Positions 52,577 through 60,716 of a stretch of 64,000 bases of DNA are shown in pieces. Source of the DNA: Isoptericola peretonis (lineage in GTDB: Bacteria > Actinomycetota > Actinomycetes > Actinomycetales > Cellulomonadaceae); the NCBI GenBank assembly GCA_023241745.1, contig JALQCY010000005.1, positions 185,612-249,611 on the forward strand. The letters run 5' to 3'. Within the stretch, counting starts at the first letter, position 1, and each line of letters opens with the position of its first letter. The notes beneath the pieces are model-generated. The model was given only the letters and a program-made list of their open reading frames with translations, searched no databases and was not told the origin of the DNA. The position numbers and the translations under genes are program-made.

Positions 52577-53321
52577 GGCGCTGCTGCTCGACGACGTCCA
52601 CCACGCCTTCGGCGGGCACCGGGCGCTGACGGGCCTGTCCCTCGCCGTGGCGCCGGGCGAGGTCGTCGCGATGATCGGCCTCAACGGCGCGGGCAAGACG
52701 ACGGCGCTGCGCGTGCTGACCGGGCGCCTGCGGCCGACGTCGGGCACCGCCCGGGTGCTGGGGCGCGACCCCGCCCGCCTCCCCGTCGACGCGGCACGCC
52801 GCCTCGGCCACGTCGTGGGCGCCGCCCTCGTGGACCCGGCGCTCACGGTCGCCGAGAACCTGCGCGTCGCGGCCGCCCTGCACGGGGTCGACCGCGACAG
52901 GTCGTCCAGCGCGGCGGGCGCCGTCTGCGACCGGCTCGACCTCGGCGCCTGGGCCCACGTGCCCGCCCGCGCCCTGTCCCTCGGCAACGCCCAACGGCTG
53001 GGCGTGGCGTGCGCCGTCGTGCACTCCCCCTCGGTGCTCGTGCTCGACGAACCCACCTCCGCCCTCGACCCGCGCGGCGTCGTCCTGGTCCGAGAGCTCG
53101 TGCGGGAGCGAGCGGCCGCCGGCGCGGCCGTCCTGGTCTCCAGCCACCACCTGGACGAGGTGGCGCGTGTCGCCGACCGCGTCCTGGCCGTGCACGGCGG
53201 GCGGGTCGTGGGGTCGCTCGACCCGGGCGGGGCGGAGCTGGAGCGCCGGTTCTTCGACCTGGTCCTCGCCGCCGACAGCGCGGGCGCCTCGGCCGCGGCG
53301 AGCACGCGGGACGCCGCATGA
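52569..53321 (+). CDS. ABC transporter ATP-binding protein
   Basis: A 250-residue ATPase with Walker A GLNGAGKTT and Walker B VLVLDEPTSALDP. The signature is divergent: LSLGNAQRLGVA instead of LSGGQ. Switch His is in VSSHHLDEVA. It overlaps the TetR gene by 8 bp and the permease gene by 4 bp. Probably an exporter induced by the ligand of the TetR regulator. Confidence 0.9.
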   Translation: MPEALLLDDVHHAFGGHRALTGLSLAVAPGEVVAMIGLNGAGKTTALRVLTGRLRPTSGTARVLGRDPARLPVDAARRLGHVVGAALVDPALTVAENLRVAAALHGVDRDRSSSAAGAVCDRLDLGAWAHVPARALSLGNAQRLGVACAVVHSPSVLVLDEPTSALDPRGVVLVRELVRERAAAGAAVLVSSHHLDEVARVADRVLAVHGGRVVGSLDPGGAELERRFFDLVLAADSAGASAAASTRDAA

Positions 53322-54106
53322 GCGCCCTGCGCACCGCGCTGCGCGTCGAGGCCCTCGCCTGGCGCCGGTCGACGGTGCCCCGCCTGGCGACCCCGCTGCT
53401 CGTCGGCCTCGTCCCCCTGGCCTCGATCGGCCTGGTGGCGCTCGCCCGGTCGGGCGCGGTCGCGGGCGCGGGAGCCGCCAAGCTGGCCGACTACGCCACC
53501 GGCGACCTCGCGACGACGCACCTCGAGGTCGCGGGCCAGGTGCTCGCCGTCGCCGTCCTCGTGGCGGGCGGCTTCGCCCTCGCGGCCGCCTTCGGTCAGC
53601 CGCTTGCGGACGGCCGGGCAGGCGCGTATTTCGGCCTGGCGACGCCCCGCGGCACTCTCGCGCTCGCCCGCTGCGTCGTCGTGCTCGGCTGGGTCGCCGC
53701 GTGCGTCGTGGTGGCCGTGGCCCTGACCCTCGGGGCGTCCGCGGTCGCCGCCGCGTCGCTCTCCGCACCGTTCGGCCCGGCGGCGTGGGCGGCGGCGGGC
53801 CGCGCGCTGGCGGCCGGCCTGCTCGGAGCCGGCCTCGCGCTGCCGTTCGCCGTCGTCGCGACCGCGACCCGCAGCCCGCTCGCCACGGTCGGCGCGCTGA
53901 TCGGCGTCGTCGCGCTGACCCAGGTCGTGGTGCTCGTCGGCGGCGGGGCCTGGTTCCCCTACGCCGTCCCGTCGCTGTGGACCGGCACGGGCGGGCCGGA
54001 CGCCGCGGCCGACGTCGGCGGGGCGGCGCTGGCGATCACGGCGGCCGTCGCGCCGGTCGGCGCGGGCGTCGTCGTCGCCCAGTGGCGGCGGCTCACCGAC
54101 GTGTGA
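53318..54106 (+). CDS. ABC transporter permease
   Basis: A 262-residue membrane protein with six helices, no hydrophilic domain, and an ABC-2-like order (ALRVEALAWRRSTVPRLATPLLVG as first helix region; LAAAFGQPLADGRAGAYFGLATPR as an intracellular loop). Overlaps the ATPase gene (ATGA). Last gene of the TetR-regulated exporter operon. Substrate unknown. Confidence 0.85.
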   Translation: MSALRTALRVEALAWRRSTVPRLATPLLVGLVPLASIGLVALARSGAVAGAGAAKLADYATGDLATTHLEVAGQVLAVAVLVAGGFALAAAFGQPLADGRAGAYFGLATPRGTLALARCVVVLGWVAACVVVAVALTLGASAVAAASLSAPFGPAAWAAAGRALAAGLLGAGLALPFAVVATATRSPLATVGALIGVVALTQVVVLVGGGAWFPYAVPSLWTGTGGPDAAADVGGAALAITAAVAPVGAGVVVAQWRRLTDV

Positions 54107-54124
54107 CGGCGCTGCGTCGAGGGC

Positions 54125-54787
54125 TCAGCGGTGCAGCACCTTGCGCGCCAGGAGGTTCCCCAGCCACTGCACGACCTGGACGATGACGATGATCACCGCG
54201 ACGGTGACCAGCACGACCATCCAGTTGTAGCGCTGGTAGCCGTACCGCAGGGCGAAGTCACCGAGCCCGCCGCCGCCGATGAGGCCGGCGATCGCGGACA
54301 TGTCGAGCACCGCGATGAACAGGAACGTGTAGCCGAGGATCAGGGGGGCCAAGGCCTCGGGCACGAGGACGGTCGTGATGATGCGCCACGACGACGCCCC
54401 CATCGCACGCGCCGCCTCGACGACGCCCGGGTCGATGCCCACGAGGTTCTGCTCGACGATCCGTGACGTGCCGAACGCCGTCATGACGGACAGCGGGAAG
54501 ATGAACGCCTCCGTGCCGAGCGTCGTGCCGACGACCTGGAGCGTCACGGGCCCCAGCAGGGTCACGAAGATGATGAACGGGATCGGTCTCACGATGTTGA
54601 CGACCACGTTGAGGACGCCGAACACGGCCTTGTTCGCCAGCAGGTTGCCCGGCCGGGTGACGTAGAGCGCGAGCCCCAGCGCCAGGCCGGCGATGCCGCC
54701 GGTCAGCAGCGCGATGGTGACCATCTGCAGGGTCTGGCCGAACGCCTCCCACAGCAGCGGCCACAGGGTGGACCAGTCGCGGTTCAT
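54125..54787 (-). CDS. metI: Methionine ABC transporter permease MetI
   Basis: A 220-residue permease of the methionine uptake family. It has five helices and the EAA-type loop MGASSWRIITTVLVPEALAPLILG that contacts MetN. The gene abuts metN. It imports D- or L-methionine together with MetN and MetQ. Confidence 0.94.
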   Translation of the reverse strand: MNRDWSTLWPLLWEAFGQTLQMVTIALLTGGIAGLALGLALYVTRPGNLLANKAVFGVLNVVVNIVRPIPFIIFVTLLGPVTLQVVGTTLGTEAFIFPLSVMTAFGTSRIVEQNLVGIDPGVVEAARAMGASSWRIITTVLVPEALAPLILGYTFLFIAVLDMSAIAGLIGGGGLGDFALRYGYQRYNWMVVLVTVAVIIVIVQVVQWLGNLLARKVLHR

Positions 54788-55998
54788 CAGGCGCCTCCGA
54801 AGTTGCGCAGGTTGCCGTCACGGATGACGTCGTCGCGTGCCGTTCCGTACAGGTCGCCGGGGCCGTCGTCGTCGGGCCCGGGCCGCTCCCCCTGCGGGTC
54901 GCTGGCCGCGCGCAGCGCCCGCGGGTCGTCGACCGGCCGCGCGGCGGTGCCGAGGTCGACGACGTCGGCGTGCTCGCGCAGGGCCGCGAGGAACGTCGCG
55001 ATGCGCTCGTCGGGGGCGACGAGCTCCACCGTGATCGACCCGAACGGCCGCTGGCCCACCTCGCTGATGCCGCCGAAGACGACGGACCCGTCCACCTCGT
55101 GCTCCCGCAGCAGGCGGAAGAGCTCGGTGCCGGAGCTCGCGCCCTCCCGCACGCCGACGGTGACGAGGCGGCCGGGGTGGCGCTCGCGCAGGCGGGCGAG
55201 CGCGTCGGGCGAGGGCCGGTCGTGCATCGACGTGCCGACGAACCGCTGGGCGGCGTCGGCGCTCGGGGCGGAGAAGACGTCGTACACGTCGCCGACCTCC
55301 ACGACCTTGCCGTGCTCCATGACGGCGACGCGGTCGCACAGCGAGCGCACGACGTCCATCTCGTGCGTGATGACGACGATGGTGAGGCCGAGCTCGGCGT
55401 TGACGCGGCGCAGCAGCGCCAGGACGTCGCGCGTGGTCTCGGGGTCGAGGGCCGAGGTCGCCTCGTCCGCGAGCAGGATGGTGGGCGACGTCGCGAGCGC
55501 CCGGGCGATGCCGACGCGCTGCTTCTGGCCGCCGGAGAGCTGCCGCGGGTAGGCCTTGGCCTTGTCGGCCAGCCCGACGAAGTCGAGCAGCTCGGCGACG
55601 CGGGCCGTGCGCTCCTCCTTGGACCAGCGGGCCACCTTGAGCGGGTAGGCGACGTTCCCCGCGACGGTGCGCGACGTCAGCAGGTTGAACTGCTGGAAGA
55701 TCATGCCGATGCGCGCGCGGACGCCGCGCAGCCGGCGCTCGGGGAGCCCCGTCAGGTCGGTGCCCTCGACGACCACCGAGCCGGCGGTGACGGTCTCGAG
55801 CGCGTTGACCAGGCGCACCAGCGTGGACTTGCCGGCGCCGGAGTAGCCGATGACGCCGAAGATCTCGCCCGCGCGGATCGTGAGCGACACGTCGTCGACG
55901 GCGTGCACCGCCCGCTCGCCGTCGCCGAACGTCTTCGACACCCCGCGCAGCTCGATCGCCGGCGTCCCGGGGGCCGGTCCGGCCGTGTTCTCGCTCAC
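54787..55998 (-). CDS. metN: Methionine ABC transporter ATP-binding protein MetN
   Basis: A 403-residue ATPase: Walker A GYSGAGKST, signature LSGGQKQR, Walker B ILLADEATSALDP, switch His in VITHEMD. A C-terminal NIL/ACT-like domain (RLVTVGVREGASSGTELFRLL, then VFGGISEVGQRPFGS) is where methionine binding inhibits transport in characterised MetN proteins. The C-tail is about 50 residues longer than usual. GTG 55998 follows GAGGA. Confidence 0.95.
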   Translation of the reverse strand: MSENTAGPAPGTPAIELRGVSKTFGDGERAVHAVDDVSLTIRAGEIFGVIGYSGAGKSTLVRLVNALETVTAGSVVVEGTDLTGLPERRLRGVRARIGMIFQQFNLLTSRTVAGNVAYPLKVARWSKEERTARVAELLDFVGLADKAKAYPRQLSGGQKQRVGIARALATSPTILLADEATSALDPETTRDVLALLRRVNAELGLTIVVITHEMDVVRSLCDRVAVMEHGKVVEVGDVYDVFSAPSADAAQRFVGTSMHDRPSPDALARLRERHPGRLVTVGVREGASSGTELFRLLREHEVDGSVVFGGISEVGQRPFGSITVELVAPDERIATFLAALREHADVVDLGTAARPVDDPRALRAASDPQGERPGPDDDGPGDLYGTARDDVIRDGNLRNFGGA

Positions 55999-56126
55999 CT
56001 GTTCGTCCTCACTGGTCTGCGCTCGCTGCTCTGTCCGTCGTCCGCTCGACCGGTCGTGCTGCCCATCGTGCCCAGCGCGACGGCCGGGGCGCGCGGGCTG
56101 GCCCGCGCGCCCCGGCCGCCGTCGGG

Positions 56127-57023
56127 TCAGGACGCGTTGCGGATGTCGTCCTCGAGGCCGGACAGGATCTCCTGGAGCTCCTCGGCCGAGTTGTCCTTGA
56201 TGACGGCGGTGTCGCCGGAGGCCTCCTGCTCGGCCGCCACGACCTCGTCCGAGTGCGAGATCTCGACGAGCTTCTTCAGGTCGGGGTCGTCCTTGTCCTC
56301 CGCGCGCGCCACCCACACGTTGATGTAGGGGGCGGCGGCCTCGGAGTCGGGGTCGTCCTGGAACAGCGCCGACTCGGGGTCGAGGCCGGAGTCCTTGAGG
56401 AAGTCGTTGTTGACGATGGAGGCGTCCACGGACTTGAGCTGGATCGGCGTCTGCTCGGCCGCGACCGGGGTCACGGTGACCTTGGAGCCGGGCAGCACGT
56501 CGGCCTCGGTGGAGACGGCGCTGCCGCCGTCCTTGAGCTCGATGAGGCCCGCCTCCTGCAGCACGAGCAGCGCGCGGGCCAGGTTGGTCGGGTCGTTCGG
56601 GACGGCGACCTCCCCGCCGGCGGGGATCTCCTCGAGCGACGTGTGCTTCTCGGAGTACAGGCCGAGCGGGTAGACCGCCGTGGCGCCGATCGGCGTCAGG
56701 TCGTCGTCGGCGTCGACGTTGTAGCCGGCCAGGAACTGCAGGTGCTGGAACTGGTTCGCGTCCAGCTCGCCCTGCGAGAGGGACGGGTTCGCCTGCGTGT
56801 AGTCCTGCAGGTCGACGAGCTCGATGTCGAGCCCCTCGGCCTCGGCCTGCTCGGTGAAGACGGCCCACTTGTCGTCGGAGGCGCCGACGACGCCGATGCG
56901 GAGCGTGCCGTCGCCCTCGCCCGAGCCGGCGTCCGCGCCGCCGCCGCAGGCGGACAGGGTGAGCGCGGAGGCCGCGGCGATCGCGGTGACGGTGACGAGG
57001 CGGGTACGGGTGGTGCGGGACAT
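56127..57023 (-). CDS. metQ: Methionine-binding lipoprotein MetQ
   Basis: A 298-residue substrate-binding lipoprotein of the NlpA family. The signal peptide ends in the lipobox LSAC. The NlpA core includes LRIGVVGASDDKWAVF, DYTQANPSLSQGELDANQFQHLQFL and VAVPNDPTNLARALLVLQEAGLIEL. ATG 57023 is preceded by GGAAGGA. The first gene of metQNI on the minus strand; a Met/Cys-rich small ORF and a hairpin lie upstream. Confidence 0.95.
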   Translation of the reverse strand: MSRTTRTRLVTVTAIAAASALTLSACGGGADAGSGEGDGTLRIGVVGASDDKWAVFTEQAEAEGLDIELVDLQDYTQANPSLSQGELDANQFQHLQFLAGYNVDADDDLTPIGATAVYPLGLYSEKHTSLEEIPAGGEVAVPNDPTNLARALLVLQEAGLIELKDGGSAVSTEADVLPGSKVTVTPVAAEQTPIQLKSVDASIVNNDFLKDSGLDPESALFQDDPDSEAAAPYINVWVARAEDKDDPDLKKLVEISHSDEVVAAEQEASGDTAVIKDNSAEELQEILSGLEDDIRNAS

Positions 57024-57116
57024 GGGTGGTCCTTCCGGGCGGGCGCCGGGTGCGGCGCCGAAGAGGCGGAGTGGTGCGGCGGCCACGGCCATCAGCTCGA
57101 GGCGGCGAGGAGCGAG

Positions 57117-57136
57117 CTCCCCGGCGGGCCGGGGAG
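57117..57136 (-). terminator. Candidate attenuator hairpin upstream of metQ
   Basis: CTCCCCGG and CCGGGGAG form a perfect 8-bp stem with a 4-base loop, about 95 bp before the metQ start and 45 bp after the small leader ORF. There is no T-tract beyond CTCGCTCC. A role in attenuation is inferred from position. Confidence 0.45.
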
Positions 57137-57180
57137 GGGGCGACGACCGAGCGGTCGTCAGGCGCGATGCCGGTGGGGCG

Positions 57181-57228
57181 TCAGTCGAGCTCGCACATTC
57201 GACCCGGAGCCATCGCGCGGCAGCACAT
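57181..57228 (-). CDS. Met/Cys-rich leader peptide upstream of metQNI
   Basis: A 15-codon ORF reading MCCRAMAPGRMCELD, with three Met and three Cys. An in-frame ATG at 57285 would extend it to 34 residues with a further Cys and Met. It precedes a hairpin and the methionine ABC transporter genes. In mycobacteria, short cysteine-rich ORFs upstream of sulfur genes act as attenuators, so a similar sensing of Cys or Met supply is a reasonable inference. Confidence 0.5.
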   Translation of the reverse strand: MCCRAMAPGRMCELD

Positions 57229-57464
57229 CTCGCCGCGACGGCAGGAGCGCGCGGTCGAGGGGGCTGCGGGAGCGATGCGGGGCATGTCCACTAGAGGACC
57301 ACCCGAGGTGGCGGTCCACCAAGCCGGAATCCCGGGAATCTCACGGGGCGGACGTTTTGGCATCCGCATGGTGGACATTGTGATCTGCGGCACCCGCGCG
57401 GGCCTCGTGAGGATGGCGCGCGACCAGCTGACGACGACGGCGTCGTCCCCGCACGGGACGTGAA

Positions 57465-57554
57465 GGACCCCTCGCACACCCACCAGAGCTCACTTACCCT
57501 TGCTGCCTTCCGGCCCTGGGGGAGTTCGGCGAGATGGTGCCGCACGAGGGGTCT
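57465..57554 (-). ncRNA. ffs: Signal recognition particle RNA (small bacterial type, 4.5S-like)
   Basis: The minus strand carries the domain IV core GGCCGGAAGGCAGCAAGG with the GGAA loop and symmetric internal loop that bind Ffh. The ends AGACCCCTCG and CGAGGGGTCC pair to close the stem. Length of about 90 nt is right for the small SRP RNA of this group. Exact ends are estimated from the terminal pairing. Confidence 0.92.
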
Positions 57555-57693
57555 GCCCGACAGCCTAACCGAGACCCGGCCCCGTCCCGAAACCGGTGAC
57601 CGAGACCGCTGTCACCCCCGCAGGATTCGGAGCCACACCGGAGTGTCGGCTATTCTTCTGGGGCTGCCCGCGCAGGATGCGGGTCGCGCTCCA

Positions 57694-57778
57694 GGAGGAT
57701 TCGCCTAGCGGCCTATGGCGCACGCTTGGAAAGCGTGTTGGGTTCACGCCCTCGGGGGTTCGAATCCCCCATCCTCCG
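57694..57778 (+). tRNA. tRNA-Ser (anticodon GGA)
   Basis: The acceptor stem GGAGGAT (57694–57700) pairs with ATCCTCC (57771–57777), with discriminator G at 57778. The anticodon stem-loop is ACGCTTGGAAAGCGT with GGA. A long variable arm (TTGGGTTCACGCCCTC) and the T arm GGGGGTTCGAATCCCCC make it a class II tRNA. CCA is not encoded. Confidence 0.96.
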
Positions 57779-57786
57779 CCCGGACC

Positions 57787-57820
57787 GACGGGGCCCGCAC
57801 CACACGGTGCGGGCCCCGTC
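57787..57820 (+). terminator. Terminator of tRNA-Ser
   Basis: GACGGGGCCCGCAC (57787–57800) and GTGCGGGCCCCGTC (57807–57820) form a perfect 14-bp stem with a 6-base loop, nine bases after the tRNA. It also lies 26 bp past the stop of the convergent MFS gene. Confidence 0.8.
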
Positions 57821-57846
57821 GTCGTTCACCCGTCAGCAGCCGACGA

Positions 57847-59304
57847 TCACGACGTGCGCCGTCGACCCCGGCCCGCACGGACCCCCGCCGCGGCGACGAC
57901 GACCCCGGCCGCCGCAGCGACCGCAGGGACGACGAGCGCCGCCTGGTACGAGCCCAGGAGCGCCTCGGGGGACGACGCCGAGCCCAGCGCCGCGACCTGG
58001 ACCGCGGTCACGCCGGAGATCCCCAGCGCCGCCCCTAGCTGGAACGACGTGTTCACGAGCCCACCGGCGAGGCCCTGCTCCTGCGACGCCACGCCGTCCG
58101 TGGCGGCGCTGACCAGCGGCCCGTAGGTGAGCCCGATCGCCAGGGCGACGAGCGCGAAGCTCGGGAGCATCGCGGCGTACGGCCAGTCGGCGCCCACACC
58201 CAGGAAGACCGCGTAGGCGACCGTGGCGACGACGAACCCGCCGACCACGACGCGCGCGGTACCGAACCGTCGCACCAGCACCGGGGTGAGGAGCGGGGCC
58301 AGGACCACGTCCGCGCCGAGGACCAGGAAGGCGAGGCCGGTCTCCAGGCTGCTCCAGCCGCGCAGCTCCTGCAGGTAGAGCGTCACGACGAACTGGAACC
58401 CGAAGAACGACGCCGTGAGCAATCCCGCGCCCACGTTCGCCCGGACCAGCGGCCGCGAGCGCAGGATCCCGAGCCGGACCAGCGGCGCCGCCGTCCGGCG
58501 CTCGACGGTGACGAACGTCGCGAGCAGCGCGGCGCCACCGGCGAGGACGAGAGCCGTGGTGAGCATGCCGTCACGAGGGTGCTCCAGGCGGACGACGCCG
58601 TAGACGACGAGCACCATGCCTCCCGTGACCGTCACGGCACCGGCGAGGTCGAAGCCGGACCGCGCCGCGGCGCGCGCAGGATCGCGGGGCAGCACCCGCA
58701 CGGCGACCACGAGCAGCGCGGCCGCGAGCACGACGGGGGCGAAGAACACCCACCGCCACCCGACGCTCGAGAGCAGGCCGCCGGCGACGACCCCGAGCGA
58801 GAACCCGCCCGCCGCGATCCCGGAGTAGACGAGCACCGCCCGGTCGCGCCGGGGCCCCTCCGGGAAGGTGGTGGTGAGGACCGACAGCCCGGCCGGGGTG
58901 AGGAACGCCGCCGCGACGCCGGTGACGAACCGGGCGAGGAGCAGCACGCCGCCGCCGTCGGCGAAGCCGCCCAGCCCGGAGAACACGAGGAAGACGCCGA
59001 GCCACAGCAGGAACATCCGGCGGCGGCCCAGCAGGTCGGCGGCGCGCCCGCCGAGGAGCATGAACCCGCCGTACCCGAGCACGTACGCGCTGACGATGCC
59101 GCTGAGGGTGGCCGTCGACAGACCGAGGTCGGCGCGGATGGCCGGCAGCGCGACGTTCAGCATGCCGATGTCGATGCCCTCCAGGAAGATCGCGCCGCTG
59201 ACCACCACCAGCACCGCGAGCTCGCGGCCGGCCGGGCGTCCGGGCGAGCGGTCGAGGTCGGCTACCGCGGGGGTCGCGGTGGCGGCCGTTCCTTGACGTG
59301 ACAT
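57847..59304 (-). CDS. MFS transporter, DHA2-like drug exporter
   Basis: A 485-residue permease with 14 predicted helices. Typical motifs are NVALPAIRADLGLS (motif D1), GGRAADLLGRRRMF (motif A) and GGFSLGVVAGGLLSSVGWRWVFF (motif C, antiporter). These place it with proton-driven drug exporters. The ATG at 59304 follows ACGGAGCC. Divergent from an HxlR regulator, which probably represses it. Confidence 0.9.
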   Translation of the reverse strand: MSRQGTAATATPAVADLDRSPGRPAGRELAVLVVVSGAIFLEGIDIGMLNVALPAIRADLGLSTATLSGIVSAYVLGYGGFMLLGGRAADLLGRRRMFLLWLGVFLVFSGLGGFADGGGVLLLARFVTGVAAAFLTPAGLSVLTTTFPEGPRRDRAVLVYSGIAAGGFSLGVVAGGLLSSVGWRWVFFAPVVLAAALLVVAVRVLPRDPARAAARSGFDLAGAVTVTGGMVLVVYGVVRLEHPRDGMLTTALVLAGGAALLATFVTVERRTAAPLVRLGILRSRPLVRANVGAGLLTASFFGFQFVVTLYLQELRGWSSLETGLAFLVLGADVVLAPLLTPVLVRRFGTARVVVGGFVVATVAYAVFLGVGADWPYAAMLPSFALVALAIGLTYGPLVSAATDGVASQEQGLAGGLVNTSFQLGAALGISGVTAVQVAALGSASSPEALLGSYQAALVVPAVAAAAGVVVAAAGVRAGRGRRRTS

Positions 59305-59330
59305 GGGCGGCTCCGTTCTCGGCGAGGGTT

Positions 59331-59356
59331 CGGTTCCTGTTCGACCTGTCGGTTCC
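59331..59356. promoter_or_regulatory. Candidate HxlR operator (direct repeat)
   Basis: CGGTTCC occurs at 59331–59337 and 59350–59356, 19 bp apart, between the divergent MFS and HxlR genes. The spacing matches that of the direct repeat at the other HxlR locus (6914–6939). Confidence 0.4.
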
Positions 59357-59396
59357 CTCTTGTAACTGACCTCACCCTGGGGGAGCATCGAGCCTT

Positions 59397-59858
59397 ATGG
59401 AAGAAGGCACTTCTCCCGCACCCGGTTCCTGCGAGGGAACCGACGACGCGTTCGACGTCATGAACTGGGACACCCGGGAGGACTGCGAGGTCCGGCAGAT
59501 CCTCGACCGGGTCGCGGACAAGTGGTCGCTGCTCGTCATCGCGCTGCTCGAACGTCGCACGCTGCGGTTCACTGAGCTCAAGCGCGAGATCGACGGCATC
59601 AGCCAACGCATGCTCACCCAGACGCTGCGCCACCTCGAGCGCGACGGCCTCGTGCGCCGCACGGTGTACCCCGTCGTCCCGCCCCGGGTCGACTACGACC
59701 TGACCCCGCTCGGGGCGAGCCTGCACTCCACGATCAAGGCGCTCGTCACCTGGACGGAGGAGCACCAGCGGGAGATCGCCGTGGCACGGACGCGGTACGA
59801 CCGCCAGGCCGAGAGCGACGGCGTCCCGGTCACGGCGGGCGCCGCTCTCGCGCCCTGA
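59397..59858 (+). CDS. HxlR family transcriptional regulator
   Basis: A 153-residue winged-helix protein of the HxlR family: Cys in TREDCEVRQILDRVADKWSLLV, recognition helix ELKREIDGISQRMLTQTLRHLERDGLV. The sequence is close to known MFS-pump regulators. The ATG at 59397 lacks a ribosome binding site; an in-frame ATG at 59460 would remove 21 residues and start MNWDTRED. Probably represses the divergent MFS exporter. Confidence 0.87.
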   Translation: MEEGTSPAPGSCEGTDDAFDVMNWDTREDCEVRQILDRVADKWSLLVIALLERRTLRFTELKREIDGISQRMLTQTLRHLERDGLVRRTVYPVVPPRVDYDLTPLGASLHSTIKALVTWTEEHQREIAVARTRYDRQAESDGVPVTAGAALAP

Positions 59859-59947
59859 CCGGTTCGCTGTCGGCCGGGCCCTGTCCTGACGCGGCTGCCG
59901 GCCGAATTGTCGTGCTCCCGTGGCAGGCCGGTGGGCAGGATGGGCTC

Positions 59948-60703
59948 ATGGACCGCACGTTCGACGAGCTCGTCGCCGAGGCCGACGCCGCACCGATGAC
60001 CGGCTGGGACTTCTCCTGGCTCGAAGGGCGGGCCACCGAGCAACGCCCGAGCTGGGGCTACTCCCGGCTGCTGCACGAACGGCTCGGCACCGTCGACGCC
60101 GCACTGGACCTGCAGACGGGCGGCGGCGAGGTGCTGGCCGCCGCCCCGGTGCTCCCCCGGCTGCTCGTCGCCGCCGAGGGCTGGCCGCCGAACGTCGCGG
60201 ACGCGACCGCCCGGCTGCACCCCCGCGGCATCGCCGTCGTCGCGCACGACGACGACTCGCCGCTCCCCTTCGGCGACGCGGCGTTCGACCTCGTCACCAG
60301 CCGGCACCCGGTCGTCCCCCGCTGGGCCGAGATCGCCCGCGTGCTGCGCCCGGGCGGCACCTACCTGGCCCAGCACGTGGGCCCCGCCAGCGTGTTCGAG
60401 CTGGTCGAGTTCTTCCTCGGCCCGCAGCCCGAGGAGGTGCGGCGCGGCCGCGACCCCGAGGACGAGGTCGCGGCCGCGCGCGACGCAGGGCTGACGCTCG
60501 TGGACCTGCGCGTCGAGCGCCTGCGGGTCGAGTTCCACGACGTCGGCGCCGTGGTGTGGTTCCTGCGCAAGGTGGTGTGGATGGTGCCGGGCTTCACGTC
60601 CGACGCGTACCGCGACGAGCTGCGCGACCTCCACGAGCGCATCGGTGCGGACGGGCCGTTCGTCGCCCACTCGGCGCGCCACCTGGTCGAGCTGCGTCGG
60701 TAG
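59948..60703 (+). CDS. SAM-dependent methyltransferase (class I)
   Basis: A 251-residue methyltransferase-fold protein. Motif I is degenerate (ALDLQTGGGEVLA), motif II/III is near LHPRGIAVVAHDDDSPLPFGDAAFDLVTSRHPV, and RVLRPGGTYLAQHVG is the post-III motif. It resembles uncharacterised methyltransferases with rearranged SAM loops. Substrate unknown; stands alone and converges on the cellulase gene. Confidence 0.85.
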   Translation: MDRTFDELVAEADAAPMTGWDFSWLEGRATEQRPSWGYSRLLHERLGTVDAALDLQTGGGEVLAAAPVLPRLLVAAEGWPPNVADATARLHPRGIAVVAHDDDSPLPFGDAAFDLVTSRHPVVPRWAEIARVLRPGGTYLAQHVGPASVFELVEFFLGPQPEEVRRGRDPEDEVAAARDAGLTLVDLRVERLRVEFHDVGAVVWFLRKVVWMVPGFTSDAYRDELRDLHERIGADGPFVAHSARHLVELRR

Positions 60704-60716
60704 CCCGGCCGGTGGC

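Noticed and set aside
57023..57290. SAM riboswitch upstream of metQ
   Set aside because: I see none of the conserved cores of known SAM riboswitch classes. A leader peptide plus hairpin fits the sequence better.
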